DNA of 64,000 bases from an uncultured Oscillibacter sp. (GCA_910576865.1 CAJTKE010000001.1:1-64000), one strand, 5' to 3'. Counted from the stretch's first letter, positions 23,760-32,513 are shown. Translations and numbers: made by a program. Notes: a model not told the origin generated them from the sequence alone.

Positions 23760-24770
23760 ATGAAAAGTGTAACCTTGAAGGACGTTGCCAAGGCTGCCGG
23801 CGTCTCCTACGCCACCGTTTCCCGCGCCCTCTCCGGCAGCCACCAGATCGGAAGCGACACCCGGGAACGCATCATCAAGCTCTGTGACGAAATGGGCTAC
23901 ACCACCAACTACGTGGCCCGCTCCATGGTGACCAAGCGCACCGGGCTCATCGGTCTGGTGGTCCCCTCCATCGACAACCAGTTCATGTCGGAGCTGGCCT
24001 ATTACGCCGAGATGAGCGCCAGGAGCCACGGGTTCAACATCATGCTCTGCAACTCCGGGCCGGACCTGAAGCAGGAGAAGACCGTGGTGAAGCTCCTCCT
24101 CAGCCGGCAGGTGGACGGCATCCTCATCGTCCCCCAGAGCCCCAAGACCTATGAGAACATCCGGGCCTACACGGATCAGGTGCCCACGGTCTTCCTCAGC
24201 GAGAACCTCCGGGACCAGCCCCAGAGCTACGTGGCCGTGGACAACAGCCGGGGGACCTACATCGGCACCAAGTATCTCTATGAGCTGGGCCACCGGGACA
24301 TCCTCTACTTCGGCCGCCGCCACACCACCACCCACCAGTTCCGGGCGGAGGGCTACATGCGGGCCTGCCAGGAGCTGGGGCTGACCCCCCGGTTCTTCAA
24401 CAGCGAGCTCTCCCACTCCTCCATCACCGGCGGCTACCAGCTGGCCCAGGAGCTTTTCTCCAAGCCGGTGGACTACTCCGCCATCTTCGCCTCCACGGAC
24501 TCCAACGCCCTGGGCGTCCTGAAGGCGGCGGACGACGCCCACATCAGCATCCCCGGGCAGCTGAGCCTCATCGGCTTTGACAACATCTCCTCCACCGCCC
24601 TGCCCCGGATCGAGCTGACCACCATCGAGCAGCCCAAGCGGGACATGGCGGTCCAGGCGGTGGACATGCTCCGGGACAAGATCGAGAACGGCACCCAGGG
24701 CTACGTCCACCAGATTTTGATGCCCGCGCTGATCAAGCGGGGCACCTGCCGGGACCTGCGCGCGCTATAA
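23760..24770 (+). CDS. LacI-family transcriptional regulator
   Basis: Predicted 336-residue repressor. The helix-turn-helix is canonical (MKSVTLKDVAKAAGVSYATV, SRALSGSHQIGSDTRERI), followed by hinge and effector domain (TGLIGLVVPSIDNQFMSELA; VDGILIVPQSPKTY; IFASTDSNALGVLKA; LSLIGFDNISSTALPRI). The start at 23760 has AAGGAG; earlier in-frame codons encode leader DNA with the promoter and operator. It heads an operon with the PHP and PfkB genes. Operators AAACGTTT occur in its own leader and in the divergent HAD promoter, so it should control both. The effector is unknown. Confidence 0.93.
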   Translation: MKSVTLKDVAKAAGVSYATVSRALSGSHQIGSDTRERIIKLCDEMGYTTNYVARSMVTKRTGLIGLVVPSIDNQFMSELAYYAEMSARSHGFNIMLCNSGPDLKQEKTVVKLLLSRQVDGILIVPQSPKTYENIRAYTDQVPTVFLSENLRDQPQSYVAVDNSRGTYIGTKYLYELGHRDILYFGRRHTTTHQFRAEGYMRACQELGLTPRFFNSELSHSSITGGYQLAQELFSKPVDYSAIFASTDSNALGVLKAADDAHISIPGQLSLIGFDNISSTALPRIELTTIEQPKRDMAVQAVDMLRDKIENGTQGYVHQILMPALIKRGTCRDLRAL

Positions 24771-24794
24771 TTTTTCTGAAAGAGGGAATTTCAC

Positions 24795-25523
24795 ATGAAC
24801 GGCTACCGCTACGACCCCCATACCCACACCGCGGAGACCAGCCGCTGCGGCCACCTCTACGCCGCCGACGTGGTGGACCGCTATGTCCGGAACGGCTTCA
24901 CCGGCCTTGTGGTCACGGATCACCTGCACCCGGAGTACCTCTCCCGCATCGACACGGAGCACAACTGGGATAAGGTGATGGACCACTATCTGGGCGGCTA
25001 CCACGCCTCCAAGCGCCGGGGCGACGAGGTGGGCCTGGACGTCATCCTGGGGGCGGAGCTCCGTTTCCCGGAGAACGACAACGACTATCTGGTCTACGGC
25101 ATCGACGAGCAGTGGCTCCGCTCCAACCCCTACATCTGCTGCATGAGCGCCCAGGAGTTCTTCGACAAATACCATGAGCAGGTACTGATCATCCACGCCC
25201 ACCCCTTCCGCAAGGGCAGCGCCCCGGTCCAGGAGACCGCCGTCCACGGGGCGGAGATCATCAACGGAAACCCCCGGCATGAAAACAACAACGACAAGGC
25301 CCTGGCCCTCTGCCGCCGCCACCCGGAATACTACCGCCTCGCCGGGTCCGACACCCACCGGGACGGGGACGAGGCCCGCACCGCCGTCATCCTGCCGGAG
25401 CGGGTCCACGATTCCTTCGCCTACAAGCGCATCATTGAAAGCCGAAATTTCCACCTCTGGAGCCCCGCGTTCCAGGAGTTTGTGGAGGCCGACGAGGCCA
25501 TCCGGAAGGAGGAAGCGAAATGA
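24795..25523 (+). CDS. PHP-domain metal-dependent phosphoesterase
   Basis: Predicted 242-residue PHP protein. Metal ligands are visible in DPHTHTAETSRCG (residues ~7-19), VVTDH, the Glu of GAELRF, IIHAHPFRKG and AGSDTHRDGDEA. PHP proteins hydrolyse phosphoesters or phosphate monoesters such as histidinol phosphate or sugar phosphates. It lies between the LacI gene (24 bp) and a PfkB-type kinase, overlapping the kinase start by 4 bp (ATGA), so the two are translationally coupled. Its substrate is probably the phosphorylated sugar of this locus. Confidence 0.88.
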   Translation: MNGYRYDPHTHTAETSRCGHLYAADVVDRYVRNGFTGLVVTDHLHPEYLSRIDTEHNWDKVMDHYLGGYHASKRRGDEVGLDVILGAELRFPENDNDYLVYGIDEQWLRSNPYICCMSAQEFFDKYHEQVLIIHAHPFRKGSAPVQETAVHGAEIINGNPRHENNNDKALALCRRHPEYYRLAGSDTHRDGDEARTAVILPERVHDSFAYKRIIESRNFHLWSPAFQEFVEADEAIRKEEAK

Positions 25524-26401
25524 GCCGGTTCAACACCTTGATCATCGGAGAAATCGCCCAGGACACCAACGTGGACTATGACGGCACCACCGTCCAGGCC
25601 ATCGGCGGTGCGGTGTACTACTCCGGCTTCGCCGCCGCCAACATGGGACACAAGACCGCCGTCCTGCCCAAGGCGGACACGGCCCAGGTGGACCTGAAGG
25701 CCGCCTTCGCCCCCGCCCCCAACGTGACGGTCTTCCCCCTGCACAGCGCCCACTCCTTCGTCACCAAGAACGTCTACCACACCCCGGACCGGGAGCGCCG
25801 GACCTCCACCGTGGACAGCAAGATCGACCCCTACCGGCCCGAGGAGGTCCCGGAGGAGATTGACGCGCAGATCTGGCACCTGGCGGGTCTGGTGGGGGGC
25901 GACATCCCCGACGAGTTCCTGCCCTTCGCCGCCAGCCGAGCCATGCTGGCCATCGACGTGCAGTGCATGCTCCGCTGGGAGGAGAACGGCGGCATGGTCT
26001 ACCGGGACTGGGCGGCCAAAAAGGAGCTGCTCCCCCATGTCCGCTTCCTGAAGACCGACGCCGCCGAGGCGGAGATTCTGACGGGCCTCACGGACCGGGT
26101 GGAGGCCGCCAAGGTCCTCTACGGCTGGGGCGCCAAGGAAATCCTCATCACCCACAACACGGAGGTCCTGGTCTACGACGGCAAAGAGGTCTACACCTGC
26201 CCCATCAAGGCCCGCAGCCTGGGAGGCCGCACCGGCCGGGGGGACACCACCTTCGCCTGCTACATCAACGAGCGGCTGACCCGGGACATCCCGGAGGCCC
26301 TCCAAACCGCCACGGCGCTGGTCTCCCTGAAGATGGAGACCCCGGGCCCCTACATGGGCACCCGGGCCGACGTGGAGGCGTACATCAAGCAGTTCTATTG
26401 A
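25520..26401 (+). CDS. PfkB-family carbohydrate kinase
   Basis: Predicted 293-residue ribokinase-like kinase. The N-terminus (LIIGEIAQDTNVDYDG; AIGGAVYYSGFAAANMG) and the C-terminal signature GGRTGRGDTTFACY (residues ~234-247), with the catalytic Asp and anion hole, are present. LKTDAAEAEILTG is the usual pre-nucleotide-site helix. It phosphorylates a sugar or nucleoside that cannot be named from sequence. It is coupled to the PHP gene by a 4-bp overlap and is last in the LacI-controlled operon. Confidence 0.9.
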   Translation: MSRFNTLIIGEIAQDTNVDYDGTTVQAIGGAVYYSGFAAANMGHKTAVLPKADTAQVDLKAAFAPAPNVTVFPLHSAHSFVTKNVYHTPDRERRTSTVDSKIDPYRPEEVPEEIDAQIWHLAGLVGGDIPDEFLPFAASRAMLAIDVQCMLRWEENGGMVYRDWAAKKELLPHVRFLKTDAAEAEILTGLTDRVEAAKVLYGWGAKEILITHNTEVLVYDGKEVYTCPIKARSLGGRTGRGDTTFACYINERLTRDIPEALQTATALVSLKMETPGPYMGTRADVEAYIKQFY

Positions 26402-26415
26402 GCCCTTACATAGCG

Positions 26416-26447
26416 GGCCCCCGGCGTTTCCGCCGGGGGCCTTGTTT
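26416..26447 (+). terminator. Terminator after the PfkB gene
   Basis: A perfect 11-bp stem (26416-26426 with 26431-26441, TTTC loop) followed by TTGTTT. Confidence 0.8.
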
Positions 26448-27850
26448 CATACTAATTTCTCGAAATAGAAAAACGTCTCATCCTCCCCGTGCTTCCGCAT
26501 GCAGGCGGAAAGCATCTTGAAGGACGCCTGGTTTTCCTTGAAGCACTTGGCGAACACCCGGCCCAGGTGGAGCTTGTACAGTCCCCACTCCGCCGCCGCC
26601 GTGAAGGCCTCCACGCCGTAGCCGTTCCCGGCGTAGGCTTTGTCAATCCGACAGCCCAGCTCCGCGCCGCCCCGGCAGTCGAAGTTGTACAGCACCGCCT
26701 CGCCGATGAGCTTCCCCTCCAGCCGGACGGCGAAGTTCACCGCCAGGCGGTTCTCAAAGTCCCGCCGGGCCACGTCATAGAAGCTCCGCTCCTCCACCGG
26801 GCCCCCCAGGCCCGCCACGTCGTCATAGCCCCACCAGCGGTTCCGCTCCTGGTCCAGCACCAGGGCGTTGTAAGCGGGAATGTCCTGCTCCGTCAGGGCG
26901 GAGAGGGTCAGCCGGGCCGTCTCCACCCTGGGAATCTCCGTGATGTGGCGCATCAGCTCGTTCATGGGCTCGAAGCGGTACTTGGGGGCCAGCCTGGCGG
27001 GGCCGTACTGGAGCTTGGAGGTCCGAAGGCCCTTGTCCGCCGCGTCGTCCTCCCGGTCGATCCACTGGCAGTTCCCCCCGAAGGCCAGGGCGAAGGCCTG
27101 GACAAAGGCGGGATAGACGCCGGTGTAGGAGTACAGCGCCTTTTCAATGTGGATGATGAGGGTGTCCCCGCAGCGCTCCGCCAGGGCCAGGGCGATGAGC
27201 TTGTCCCCGTCGAACATGCCGCCCCCGATGAACCAGGGCTTCCCCGCAAGCCCCAGCATTTTCTTGGCCAGCTTCAGCTCGTCCAGGGCCTTGGCGTTGT
27301 CCCCCTTGGGGAACTCCGCCTCGTAGTCCCTCCAGAATTGCTCCACCGCCCCGGCGTTCTCCACCGTCAGGGGGCGGACCTCCGCGTCGGGCCACTGGGC
27401 CCGGAACTTCTTGATGTGATTCCGCTGGCCGGAGTAGCGCCGGCCGGTGAAATACTGGAGGTCCTCCCGGTAGTACACGTAGTCCCGCCACGTCCGGATA
27501 TCGCTGACCCGGACATAGGGATAACGGCTCAGCACCTTTGCCGCCAGATGCTCCGGCACCATGGAGATGACGGGCAGCTGCCCCGCCTCCAGGCAGTAGG
27601 CCTCGATGGCCTCCAGGGCCGCGTCCACGTCCCCCTCCGGCCCGGGGACCGGGTAGTCGAAATTCCACCCGCCCGCGTCCCGGTTGCGGACCACGAGACA
27701 GCCCGCGATTTCCGCCCAGGCCGGGTGGAGCACCTTCTTCCACATGAGCTTGGTGCCCAGGGAGTATTCGCACAGGCCGTAGTCACAGCCCTTGTAATAG
27801 CGCCGCAGCTTTGCGCCGTCCTGTTTTGTCACTGGTTTAAACTGTTGCAT
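26447..27850 (-). CDS. DUF2156-type acyl/aminoacyl transferase fused to GNAT acetyltransferase
   Basis: Predicted 467-residue two-domain protein. Residues ~1-295 resemble the DUF2156/phosphatidylglycerol lysyltransferase C-terminal domain family (KRYYKGCDYGLCEYSLGTKLMW-like start, then RRYSGQRNHIKKF and LQYGPARLAPKYRF), itself a tandem GNAT-like fold. Residues ~305-467 are a RimJ/RimL-type GNAT N-acetyltransferase (VETARLTLSALTEQDIPAYN, then GCRIDKAYAGNGYGVEAF). The start at 27850 is chosen for AAGGA eight bases upstream. The fusion is seen in Clostridia but its substrate is unknown. It is a single gene converging on the PfkB operon, and nothing around it indicates a pathway. Confidence 0.8.
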   Translation of the reverse strand: MQQFKPVTKQDGAKLRRYYKGCDYGLCEYSLGTKLMWKKVLHPAWAEIAGCLVVRNRDAGGWNFDYPVPGPEGDVDAALEAIEAYCLEAGQLPVISMVPEHLAAKVLSRYPYVRVSDIRTWRDYVYYREDLQYFTGRRYSGQRNHIKKFRAQWPDAEVRPLTVENAGAVEQFWRDYEAEFPKGDNAKALDELKLAKKMLGLAGKPWFIGGGMFDGDKLIALALAERCGDTLIIHIEKALYSYTGVYPAFVQAFALAFGGNCQWIDREDDAADKGLRTSKLQYGPARLAPKYRFEPMNELMRHITEIPRVETARLTLSALTEQDIPAYNALVLDQERNRWWGYDDVAGLGGPVEERSFYDVARRDFENRLAVNFAVRLEGKLIGEAVLYNFDCRGGAELGCRIDKAYAGNGYGVEAFTAAAEWGLYKLHLGRVFAKCFKENQASFKMLSACMRKHGEDETFFYFEKLV

Positions 27851-27971
27851 AAGTCCCATCCTTAGTGTTTGTTTTGTGAGATTTGTATAGAAAACCATGT
27901 CACATCAAAGCGTGAAATGGACAATTCTCCGCATAGTAAAAACATTTTGTAAATTTTTTCCCCGTTTTTCC

Positions 27972-28000
27972 TTGACGAATCGCCTTGCGTATAGTATAGT
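27972..28000 (+). promoter_or_regulatory. Promoter of the NSS transporter gene
   Basis: TTGACG (27972-27977), a 17-bp spacer and TATAGT (27995-28000), ending 20 bp before the AAGGAGG ribosome site. Confidence 0.75.
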
Positions 28001-28034
28001 TTGTTCATAATCACTGATTAAAGGAGGAATTTTT

Positions 28035-29585
28035 GTGGAAAATGAGAGAGGTTCCTGGGGGAGCAACTTGGGCTTCCTGATGGCCGCCATCGGCTCCGCC
28101 GTGGGTCTGGGCAATATCTGGGGCTTCCCCTATAAAATGGGCAAGTCCGGCGGCTTCGCGTTCCTGGTCATCTATGTGCTGCTGGCCATCTTCGTGGGCT
28201 TCAGCATCATGATGAGCGAGCTGGCCATGGGCCGGAAAACCGGCAAGGGCACCATCGGCGCGTACCACGCCCTGTCCGCCCGCTTCAAGTGGGTGGGCTG
28301 GCTGGCGGTGTTCTCTCCCTTCGTCATCCTCAGCTTCTACACGGTTCTGGGCGGCTACTGCATCGAGTACATGTCCCTGAACCTGAGCAATCTGGCCTTC
28401 GCCGGGGCGGAGATCAAAACGGGTTCCGACCTGTTCGGCGCCATGCTGACCAATCCCTTCGGCTGCGTCATGTTCACCTTCCTGTTCATGATCATCTGCT
28501 ACCTCATCAACCGGGGCGGCATCTCCGGAGGCATTGAGAAATTCAACAACATCGGCATGCCGGCCCTGTTCGTGATGCTGGTCATCATCATCATCCGCTC
28601 CGTCACCCTGCCCGGCGCGGCGGAGGGCCTGAAGTTCATGTTCGTCCCCGGCTACGCGGTGCAGGCGGGCTTCATTGAGGAGGCTCCGGGTCTCATCTCC
28701 GTCCTGGCCACCGCCGGAGGGCAGATGTTCTTCTCCCTGTCCCTGGCCATGGGCATCACCATCACCTACGGCTCCTACATGAAAAAGGAGCAGAACATCG
28801 TGAAGAACTCCGTGGTGGTGGTCTTCGCGGACACTTTGGTTGCCATCATGGCGGGCATCGCCGTCATCCCCGCCGCCGTGGCGACCTACGGCCCCAGCGC
28901 CACCCTCAGCGGCCCCAAGCTGCTGTTCATCACCCTGCAGGACGTGTTCCAGGCCATGGGTCCCATCGGCCCCCTGTTCGGCGTAATCTTCTATCTGTTC
29001 GTGCTGGTGGCGGCCATTTCCTCCGCCATCGCCCTGATCGAGGTGGTCGTCACCTTCCTGCTGGACCACGCGGAGAGCAAGGGCAAGCAGGGCAACCGCT
29101 CCAAGACCGTGTTCTGGGTGTGCGTCGCCATCATGGTGGAGGCCGCCATTGTGGCCCTGGACGGCCTGGGCAGCAACAAGTTTGTGCCCGTCCCCTTCCA
29201 GCAGATGATTGGCGTCGGCCCCTGGAACGACTGCTGGCTGGACTTCATGGACGCCTTCTCCGAGGGTCTGGCCATGCCCGCCGGCGCGCTGATCATGAGC
29301 ATCATGATCGGCTGGGAGCTGCGGACCAAGCCCATCACCGACGAAATCCACCACGGCGCGGAGCAGATCCACTGGCTGAACAAGTTCATGGACATCTGCC
29401 TGAAATTCATCGTCCCCGTGGCCATGGCCTTCATCCTGGGCGGTCAGATCGGCGACTTCTTCACCATGGACGCCGAGGCCCAGGGCCAGAGCGTCTACTA
29501 TATCGGCTACACCATCGGCGCGGTGATCCTGCTGGTGTCCTGGCTGGTGGCCATCAACTCCCCCAAGCGGAAGGAACCGCTGTAA
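28035..29585 (+). CDS. Sodium-dependent transporter of the NSS (SNF) family
   Basis: Predicted 516-residue membrane protein with about 11-12 segments, using a GTG start behind AAGGAGG (28021-28027). The first segment has the NSS signature WGSNLGFLMAAIGSAVGLGN to IWGFPY, which holds part of the Na+ and substrate sites. The unwound TM6-type stretch FSLSLAMGITITYGSYM is also present. The family imports amino acids or related small molecules with Na+; bacterial 11- or 12-TM members include tryptophan and tyrosine carriers. It stands alone between its own promoter and terminator. The substrate is not deducible. Confidence 0.93.
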   Translation: MENERGSWGSNLGFLMAAIGSAVGLGNIWGFPYKMGKSGGFAFLVIYVLLAIFVGFSIMMSELAMGRKTGKGTIGAYHALSARFKWVGWLAVFSPFVILSFYTVLGGYCIEYMSLNLSNLAFAGAEIKTGSDLFGAMLTNPFGCVMFTFLFMIICYLINRGGISGGIEKFNNIGMPALFVMLVIIIIRSVTLPGAAEGLKFMFVPGYAVQAGFIEEAPGLISVLATAGGQMFFSLSLAMGITITYGSYMKKEQNIVKNSVVVVFADTLVAIMAGIAVIPAAVATYGPSATLSGPKLLFITLQDVFQAMGPIGPLFGVIFYLFVLVAAISSAIALIEVVVTFLLDHAESKGKQGNRSKTVFWVCVAIMVEAAIVALDGLGSNKFVPVPFQQMIGVGPWNDCWLDFMDAFSEGLAMPAGALIMSIMIGWELRTKPITDEIHHGAEQIHWLNKFMDICLKFIVPVAMAFILGGQIGDFFTMDAEAQGQSVYYIGYTIGAVILLVSWLVAINSPKRKEPL

Positions 29586-29620
29586 GAGCGGTCTTCCCGG
29601 AAGAAAACCATCCCGGCCTC

Positions 29621-29651
29621 AAAGGGGCGGAGCTTCGGCTCCGCCCTTTTT
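29621..29651 (+). terminator. Terminator of the NSS transporter gene
   Basis: A 9-bp stem with a TTCG tetraloop (29625-29633 with 29638-29646) followed by TTTTT. Confidence 0.85.
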
Positions 29652-29763
29652 CCGGCGGCTTTTTCTATGATATACCAGTTTCCCCGAAAAATGCAAGCCC
29701 TTCTTGACCGCTTTCCCCGGCTCTGCTATAATGGCCCAAACGATTTTGCAGGAGGGACCTTTC

Positions 29764-30369
29764 ATGACTGAACAGGAAAAGCGCCTCGCCGGGAAGCTCT
29801 ACTACCCCCCGGACCCGGAGCTGACGGAGGCCCGGATGCGGGCCAAGCGCCTCTGCCACCGGCTGAACACCCTGGCCCCCGACGACTTCCAGGGCCGGGA
29901 GACCACCATCCGGGAGCTCTTCAGCCACGCCGGAAAGGACGCCTGGGTAGAGTCCAATTTCCGCTGTGACTACGGTACCCAGATTTCCGTGGGGGACTAT
30001 TTCTTCGCCAACTACGACTGTATCTTCCTGGACATCGCCCCCATCACCATCGGCAGCCGGGTCTACATCGCCCCCCGGGTCTGCATCTACACGGTGAACC
30101 ACCCCATGGTGCCGGAGGTCCGGAACACGGACCTGGAGTACGGCCGTCCCGTCACCATCGGGGACAACGTCTGGATCGGGGGCAACGTGGTCATCCTCCC
30201 CGGGGTCACCATCGGAGAGGGCTCGGTCATCGCCGCCGGGTCTGTGGTCAACCGGGACATTTCCCCCGGGGTCCTGGCCGCGGGGAACCCCTGCCGGGAA
30301 ATCCGCTATCTGACGGAGGCGGACCGGGAGGAGTGGGAGGCCGCCCTCCGGGAGCACCGGGAGACCTGA
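29764..30369 (+). CDS. Maltose/galactoside-type O-acetyltransferase (hexapeptide repeat)
   Basis: Predicted 201-residue left-handed beta-helix acetyltransferase of the Maa/LacA/NodL group. The N-terminal helical segment carries KRLAGKLYYPPDPELTEARM. The hexapeptide repeats run from ~75 to 185 (ISVGDYFFANYDCIFLDIAP, ITIGSRVYIAPRVCIYT, VTIGDNVWIGGNVVILPG). The catalytic His lies in YTVNHPM. It transfers acetyl from acetyl-CoA to a sugar hydroxyl. The start at 29764 is preceded by CAGGAGGG; an upstream in-frame ATG has no ribosome site. It is a single gene. Confidence 0.9.
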   Translation: MTEQEKRLAGKLYYPPDPELTEARMRAKRLCHRLNTLAPDDFQGRETTIRELFSHAGKDAWVESNFRCDYGTQISVGDYFFANYDCIFLDIAPITIGSRVYIAPRVCIYTVNHPMVPEVRNTDLEYGRPVTIGDNVWIGGNVVILPGVTIGEGSVIAAGSVVNRDISPGVLAAGNPCREIRYLTEADREEWEAALREHRET

Positions 30370-30380
30370 GAACCGTCCAA

Positions 30381-30402
30381 GCCGCCCCTTCGGGCGGCTT
30401 TC
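30381..30402 (+). terminator. Terminator after the acetyltransferase gene
   Basis: A 7-bp GC stem (30381-30387 with 30392-30398, CTTC loop) followed by TTTCT. It lies between convergent genes. Confidence 0.75.
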
Positions 30403-30870
30403 TCAGTCCAGGGGCTTTCCGTTCAGCGCCGCCGAGGCCAGACGGTCCCCCTCATAGCGGAGCTTCAGGGAAAAGAAGGGCGCGTCCTCGTCCAGAAGGC
30501 GGAGGAAGAGCTTGTCCCCCTCCCAAAGGGGCAGGGACAGCAGGTCCGCCTTTTTGATCCAGGCCAGCTCCCCCTCGTCGCAGGGGTGAGACGTCCCGGT
30601 CCAGGCGGAGGCGGTGAAGAGGTGCATATACTCCGTGGGGGCCTGATCGGACACGAAGGTCACGAGGCCCCGGTAGCGGTAGTCCGTCAGCGTCAGCCCC
30701 GTCTCCTCGAAGCACTCCCGGAGGACGCAGTCCTCGGGACTCTCCCCGTCCTGAAACTTGCCCCCAACACCGATCCACTTCCCCTGGTTCACGTCGTGGT
30801 CCTTCTTCACCCGGTGGAGCATCAGGTACTCGTCTCCCCGCTCCAGATAGCACAAGGTGGAAAGCAGCAT
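30403..30870 (-). CDS. NUDIX hydrolase (MutT-like)
   Basis: Predicted 155-residue NUDIX enzyme. The NUDIX box is complete (GGKFQDGESPEDCVLRECFE then ETGL, residues ~37-60). The N-terminus LCYLERGDEYLMLHRVKK and the C-terminal W-rich segment resemble 8-oxo-dGTP diphosphatases of Firmicutes. It probably cleaves an oxidised or non-canonical nucleoside triphosphate; the substrate is not certain. The start at 30870 has AAGGAG. It is divergent from the SOS-type SLOG gene. Confidence 0.88.
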   Translation of the reverse strand: MLLSTLCYLERGDEYLMLHRVKKDHDVNQGKWIGVGGKFQDGESPEDCVLRECFEETGLTLTDYRYRGLVTFVSDQAPTEYMHLFTASAWTGTSHPCDEGELAWIKKADLLSLPLWEGDKLFLRLLDEDAPFFSLKLRYEGDRLASAALNGKPLD

Positions 30871-30941
30871 GATTCCCTCTCCTTCCCGCGCGGCGAACCG
30901 CACGCCTCCATTATACGCCTCCCGCCGGGAAAAGAAAAGTC

Positions 30942-30970
30942 TTTACATTTCGGAACAAACGTTCTATAAT
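30942..30970 (+). promoter_or_regulatory. Promoter with LexA-type box
   Basis: TTTACA (30942-30947), a 17-bp spacer and TATAAT (30965-30970). The spacer contains GAAC-AAAC-GTTC (30953-30964), which fits the Gram-positive LexA/DinR box GAAC-N4-GTTC. Confidence 0.7.
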
Positions 30971-31006
30971 AAATGTGCCATTTTACCGGAGAGAGGGGGA
31001 CGCGCC

Positions 31007-31522
31007 ATGCGGTCCAGACAGATCAGCTGCTGCTTCACCGGGCACCGCCCCGGGAAGCTGCCCTGGCGCTATGACGAGGAAGACCGGCGCTGCCTCTCCC
31101 TCAAGCGGCGCATCGCCGACGCCGTGGACGCCGCCTATGAGGAGGGCTGCCGCCACTTCCTCTGCGGCATGGCCCTGGGCTGCGACCTCTATTTCTGCGA
31201 GGCGGTCCTGGCCCTCCGGGAGCGGCGTCCGGGCGTCACCGTGGAGGCCGCCATCCCCTGTCCCACCCAGGCGGACGCCTGGTCCCCGGGCCAGCGGGCC
31301 CGGTACCGGCGGCTGGTGGAGGCCTGTGACTTCGAGACCCTGGTCTCCGCCCGGTACACGCCCTACTGCATGCAGCGGCGGGACCGGTACATGGTGGACC
31401 ATTCCTCCCTGCTCATCGCCGCCTTCGACGGCACCCCCGGCGGCACTCAATACACCATGCAGTACGCCATGAGCCGGGGGGTGTCCATCGTGGACCTGCC
31501 GCTGATACTGGAGGCGCCCTGA
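31007..31522 (+). CDS. DUF1273/YpsA-like SLOG-family protein
   Basis: Predicted 171-residue Rossmann-like protein of the SLOG superfamily, DUF1273/YpsA type. Signatures are CCFTGHRPGKLPW at the N-terminus, GCRHFLCGMALGCDLYFCE (~48-66) and the C-terminal STPGGTQYTM-like loop (GTPGGTQYTMQYAM). SLOG proteins bind nucleotides or nucleotide-derived ligands; YpsA of B. subtilis affects cell division, but the biochemical role is open. The start at 31007 is supported by GGAGAGAGGGGG. A LexA-type box in its promoter suggests DNA-damage induction. Confidence 0.85.
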   Translation: MRSRQISCCFTGHRPGKLPWRYDEEDRRCLSLKRRIADAVDAAYEEGCRHFLCGMALGCDLYFCEAVLALRERRPGVTVEAAIPCPTQADAWSPGQRARYRRLVEACDFETLVSARYTPYCMQRRDRYMVDHSSLLIAAFDGTPGGTQYTMQYAMSRGVSIVDLPLILEAP

Positions 31523-31605
31523 ATTTTTTTCAGAGCGCCTCCCGCATATTTCGCCGCCCTCCGCAAACCCTAGTCCAAGAAATTTTCGGTTTGGGAGGCG
31601 GTCCT

Positions 31606-32502
31606 ATGTTCGCGAAGCGCACCGATCTGGCCCTGGAGGCCCGGGAACTCTGGCAGGAGTCCACGGAGAAGACCACCCGGCTCTCCGGCGTCAAGGCCAC
31701 GAAGTCCAAGGAGGAGGGCTATCCCGTCACCCGGGTGGACATCCTGGACCAGCGGGGGGAGGAGGCCCTGGGGAAGCCCCGGGGGACCTATCTCACCATC
31801 GACCTCAGCAGCTTCTGGCAGCGGAAGGCGGACTTCTTCGAGCGGGCCGTCCGGGTGGTGGGCTCCCATCTCAAGGCCATGATCCCCGAGGAGGGCCCGG
31901 TGCTGGTGGTGGGCCTGGGGAACGCCGCCATGACGCCGGACGCCGTGGGCCCCCTGGCGGCGGACAGCGTGCTGGTCACCCGGCACCTCATCTCCGCCAG
32001 CCCCAAGCACTTCGCCGGGTTCCGCCCCGTAGCGGTGTTCCGGGCGGGGGTGCTGGGCAGCACCGGCGTGGAGTCCGCCGAGTCCGTCCGGGGCCTGGTG
32101 GAGCAGGTGAAGCCCGCCCTGGTCATCGCCATTGACGCCCTGGCCGCCCGGCGGGTGGGGCGGATGTGCGCCACGGTGCAGCTCTCGGACACGGGCATCG
32201 TCCCCGGTTCCGGCGTGGGGAACCACCGCTCGGCGCTGGACCGGGAGTCCCTGGGGGTGCCGGTGTTCGCCATCGGCGTGCCCACGGTGGTGGACGCCGC
32301 CACCCTGGCGGCGGACCTGCTGGAGGAGGCGGGCATCGCGGAGCTGGACGAGACCCGGCTCCGCCAGGGAAAGACGCCCCTGACCGTCACCACCCGGGAC
32401 GTGGACCAGCAGGTCCGGGAGCTGAGCCGGGTGGTGGGCTACGGCGTCAACTGGGCCCTCCAGGACCTGGAGATCGAGGAGATCAACGCCCTTCTGGCGT
32501 GA
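31606..32502 (+). CDS. gpr: Germination protease GPR
   Basis: Predicted 298-residue spore protease that degrades small acid-soluble proteins when spores germinate. The N-terminal TDLALEA site is the place where GPR removes its own propeptide. Family segments are VLVVGLGNAAMTPDAVGPLA, LGSTGVESAESVRGLV, AIDALAARRVGRMCATVQLS and the DTGIVPGSGVGNHR region with the proposed catalytic Asp. It is shorter than the ~370-residue Bacillus enzyme, as in many Clostridia. The start at 31606 has GGGAGG. Its presence implies a spore-forming organism; a forespore sigma-G promoter is expected, but I could not read one with confidence. Confidence 0.94.
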   Translation: MFAKRTDLALEARELWQESTEKTTRLSGVKATKSKEEGYPVTRVDILDQRGEEALGKPRGTYLTIDLSSFWQRKADFFERAVRVVGSHLKAMIPEEGPVLVVGLGNAAMTPDAVGPLAADSVLVTRHLISASPKHFAGFRPVAVFRAGVLGSTGVESAESVRGLVEQVKPALVIAIDALAARRVGRMCATVQLSDTGIVPGSGVGNHRSALDRESLGVPVFAIGVPTVVDAATLAADLLEEAGIAELDETRLRQGKTPLTVTTRDVDQQVRELSRVVGYGVNWALQDLEIEEINALLA

Positions 32503-32513
32503 GGTGCGGAAAA

